Assembly (NCBI GenBank): GCA_030433115.1
Contig: JAUILH010000019.1
Span: forward strand, 1-42,940
Source: Bacteroidia bacterium
GTDB lineage: Bacteria; Bacteroidota; Bacteroidia; Flavobacteriales_D; JAUILH01
Direction: 5' to 3'
Length of the DNA stretch: 42,940 nt
Every line of letters begins with the position of its first letter. Position 1 is the first letter of the stretch. Shown in pieces: positions 40,858-42,940 of the stretch. The position numbers and the translations under genes were made by a program. The notes beneath the pieces were generated by a model that searched no databases, was not told the DNA's origin, and saw only the letters and a program-made list of their open reading frames with translations.

Positions 40858-41772
40858 ATGGATCTAGGCATTACTCAAGACGAATTATCATTATACTCGG
40901 CACCGCTGATTGGTCTTTTGATCTTTATTGAAATTGTAATCGGAGTAAGATCGAAAAAGGGGCTCTACACTACAGGGGAAACCTTGACGAACTTCTACCT
41001 CACAGGACTTGCCATTGGATTAAACCTATTGTTCAGAGCATTTTATGTTTGGATTTATGGTTTCTTTTATGCCATAAAAGTGGCTCAAATAGGTGACCCG
41101 GTGCTCTATTGGCTTGGCTTATTGTTAATCCAGGATTTTCTATTTTACTGGCTCCATTATTTCGACCATTACAGCCGTTTGTTCTGGGCCGTACATGTGA
41201 CACATCATAGCAGCACCGACTACAATTTCACCGTTGGCTTTAGATCCTCCGTATTTCAACCTTTGTATAGATTCATTTACTACATTCCATTGGCATGGCT
41301 GGGATTCAGACCCCTGGATATCATGTTAATGTATTCATTGACCCAAATTTGGGGGATTTTTGTGCATACCAAAACCATTGGCAAATTACCCGCTTTGATT
41401 GAATTTATATTCGTCACACCTTCTCACCATAGAGTGCACCATGGTTCCAATGTGCGCTACCTGGATAAAAACATGGGCATGTTTCTCATCATCTGGGACC
41501 GTCTCTTCGGCACTTTTCAGGAAGAATTGGACAACGATCCGGTTGAATATGGACTTACCACGAACCCTGAAGACAGGGGACCAATTAATATTGTGTTTCA
41601 CGAATTTTCAGGTATTGCCAAAGACATGAAGAAGCCTGTTGGTTTTGGAACCAAATTGAAATACGTCTTTTGTCCACCTGGCTGGTCACATGATGGGTCT
41701 ACACTGACCAGTCGTCAACTGCGGGAAACAATGGATAAAAATGAGGCCTCAAAGTCAGCGTCTAACAAGTAA
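40858..41772 (+). CDS. Sterol desaturase/fatty acid hydroxylase-family membrane enzyme
   Basis: A 304-residue integral membrane di-iron enzyme. The eight-histidine pattern is present: His100 and His104 (WLHYFDH), His113, His116, His117 (HVTHHSS), and His190, His191, His194, His195 (PSHHRVHHG). Helices lie on both sides. Relatives hydroxylate or desaturate lipids, and alkylglycerol monooxygenase is in the same superfamily. A substrate cannot be named. It starts five bases after smpB and is followed by a possible promoter gap of 44 bases before the tectonin gene. Confidence 0.92.
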   Translation: MDLGITQDELSLYSAPLIGLLIFIEIVIGVRSKKGLYTTGETLTNFYLTGLAIGLNLLFRAFYVWIYGFFYAIKVAQIGDPVLYWLGLLLIQDFLFYWLHYFDHYSRLFWAVHVTHHSSTDYNFTVGFRSSVFQPLYRFIYYIPLAWLGFRPLDIMLMYSLTQIWGIFVHTKTIGKLPALIEFIFVTPSHHRVHHGSNVRYLDKNMGMFLIIWDRLFGTFQEELDNDPVEYGLTTNPEDRGPINIVFHEFSGIAKDMKKPVGFGTKLKYVFCPPGWSHDGSTLTSRQLRETMDKNEASKSASNK

Positions 41773-41816
41773 TTTTTGGCAAAATTATTGTACATTGAGA
41801 GTGCAAAATTAAAACC

Positions 41817-42521
41817 ATGAAACACATATTTTTACTGCTAGCCGTATCGTTTTTATCCATCACCGTTTCTGCTCAAAATGAGAAGGATCAGGAGTGGACA
41901 AAATTGAAAGGAAAACTCAAACAAATCTCGGTTGCCAGTGATGGCAATGCCTGGGGGTTGGGATTGAACCATGGTGTTTGGCAATGGGATGGAACTAAAT
42001 TCAACCTCAAAAAAGGCATTTTGCAATCAATTTCTGTCGGTCACGATGGCGCATGTTGGGGCGTTGGTGTAAACAATGGCGTTCACAAATGGGAAAACAA
42101 TAAGTGGGTAAGAATCCCCGGGAATTTAAGGCAAGTATCTGTAGGAAGTAAAGATCATATTTGGGGCGTTGGCGAAGGCAATGGCATTTGGAAACGTGAA
42201 GGAGATCGTTGGGTGAAAGTAATTGGACAGGCCAATTGGATTTCAGTTGGTCATGATGGCACTGTTTGGGGTACCAGAGTAGATGCCACAGTTTGGCAAT
42301 ATGTAGACAACAAATGGCAAAAAGTAAATGGGGAGCTTAAAAAAGTAATTGTAAACAACAAGGACGACATTTGGGGTTTGAACTTCTTCAATCAACCTGT
42401 AAAATGGAATGGCACTTCCTGGGACATCAAATATGAAGGCACGCTTGAAGACATGTCTGTTGGCGCGGATGGCACTATCCTGGGTGTTAAAGCCAATGGA
42501 AATATTTACAAATTGAACTAA
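41817..42521 (+). CDS. Secreted tectonin beta-propeller protein
   Basis: A 234-residue exported protein (signal MKHIFLLLAVSFLSITVSAQ) made of six tectonin repeats of ~35 residues: each has 'W..i.G.lk.isVg.dg..WGv..n.gi..w....' (examples: QISVASDGNAWGLGLNHGVWQWDG, QVSVGSKDHIWGVGEGNGIWKREGDRW, ISVGHDGTVWGTRVDATVWQYVDNKW). Six repeats make one closed propeller. Tectonins are lectin-like and bind lipopolysaccharide, glycans or phosphocholine. Here it is probably periplasmic or surface-released. No enzymatic domain is attached. Confidence 0.92.
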   Translation: MKHIFLLLAVSFLSITVSAQNEKDQEWTKLKGKLKQISVASDGNAWGLGLNHGVWQWDGTKFNLKKGILQSISVGHDGACWGVGVNNGVHKWENNKWVRIPGNLRQVSVGSKDHIWGVGEGNGIWKREGDRWVKVIGQANWISVGHDGTVWGTRVDATVWQYVDNKWQKVNGELKKVIVNNKDDIWGLNFFNQPVKWNGTSWDIKYEGTLEDMSVGADGTILGVKANGNIYKLN

Positions 42522-42571
42522 TCCGGTTTCAATTTCGCTTTCTTCGCCTTATTTTTTCGTTTCTTTGAAAC

Positions 42572-42940
42572 ATGAAATTGATTGGCTTTGTACTTATTTC
42601 TTGTTTACTTTTTTCCTGTTCGGATGAGAAGAGTTCGGAAGAATCCGGCGATTCCGCTTCTAGTGAAAAAACAGATCAACTCATTGTGAAAGATACCACC
42701 GTCACTGTTGTTGAGGATGAAGTGGTTCTAAACTTTGCATTGCTGAGCACTGAGACGGACGACCATGGCCTGGATAGTCTCATTTATGACAGAGCCAGTT
42801 TATATGCCGTCACGCATTCTGACATTGAACAAACCAGAGAAGAATGGGAAACCATGGGGAATGGCTTAATTGCCACATCATACCAAGTGAATTATAATAA
42901 AAATGGCATTTTCGATATCAGTTACGACCTTGAATATCTT
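42572..42940 (+). CDS. Lipoprotein, 3' end cut by window edge
   Basis: The frame is open from ATG 42572 to the last base (123 codons) with no stop. MKLIGFVLISCLLFSC gives a lipoprotein signal (Cys16), followed by a Ser/Glu/Asp-rich linker (SDEKSSEESGDSASSEKTD) and a beta-type region (IVKDTTVTVVEDEVVLNFALLST). No family is recognised from the visible part. The gene lies 50 bases after the tectonin gene on the same strand. Confidence 0.75.
   Translation, partial: MKLIGFVLISCLLFSCSDEKSSEESGDSASSEKTDQLIVKDTTVTVVEDEVVLNFALLSTETDDHGLDSLIYDRASLYAVTHSDIEQTREEWETMGNGLIATSYQVNYNKNGIFDISYDLEYL

Noticed and set aside
1-42940. CRISPR arrays, tRNAs, rRNA, insertion sequences
   Set aside because: No regular spaced repeats, cloverleaf sequences, rRNA cores or transposase genes were found on reading both strands.

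Overview
The window looks like chromosomal DNA of a member of the Bacteroidota, probably a free-living (perhaps marine) Cytophagia/Flavobacteriia-type bacterium. The grounds are family content: a DUF5723 barrel-like protein, a head-GIN (DUF2807) protein, SPOR with an acidic linker, TPR-SpoIIE phosphatases, and many short lipoproteins with an S-C lipobox. Shine-Dalgarno sequences are scarce, and at least one promoter fits the Bacteroidota TTG/TAnnTTTG pattern. No genus can be assigned. I saw no rRNA, tRNA, CRISPR array or transposase.

1-8.5 kb: the end of a SPOR-domain membrane protein and a tiny membrane protein converge on a tightly packed leftward operon (7269 to 794). It encodes glycosylasparaginase, a GH20 beta-N-acetylhexosaminidase, a CutC-family TIM barrel and a GH2 beta-mannosidase. 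The three hydrolases match the three linkages of the N-glycan core Man-GlcNAc-GlcNAc-Asn, so this reads as a bacterial counterpart of the lysosomal end-steps of N-glycoprotein breakdown. A clean terminator separates it from a thioredoxin-like lipoprotein gene.

8.5-20.9 kb: mostly housekeeping and envelope genes: a small acidic protein, an ABM-like protein, a DUF5723 protein, then pyrD, mvaB and a head-GIN gene on the minus strand. Two large paralogous receptors (signal peptide, TPRs, one membrane helix, PPM/SpoIIE phosphatase) follow in tandem, then a methyltransferase with a CxxC pair and elbB.

20.9-30.6 kb: two intergenic regions each hold a long inverted repeat followed by a plus-strand intrinsic terminator with no protein gene ahead of it. 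They are candidate small RNAs or attenuators. Around them lie secreted proteins, a thioredoxin-fold protein with a basic tail, a DinB-like protein, a DUF6794-like protein, a Reg_prop beta-propeller lipoprotein, small unknowns and a GNAT acetyltransferase.

30.6-33.9 kb: a visibly A+T-richer stretch with several strong palindromes, including a perfect 52-bp one and a perfect 36-bp one. It carries a lipoprotein with an RTX-type C-terminal module and a MarR regulator overlapping a quinone-reductase-like gene. It could be an acquired islet.

33.9-42.9 kb: a short SSB without the usual acidic tip, a bestrophin-type channel, then a rightward run: an outer-membrane transporter-like protein, a TroABCD-type Zn/Mn ABC transporter, SmpB and a fatty-acid-hydroxylase-family membrane enzyme. 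One of the two permeases carries a fused DtxR/MntR-like metal-sensor domain. The window ends with a secreted tectonin beta-propeller and a truncated lipoprotein.
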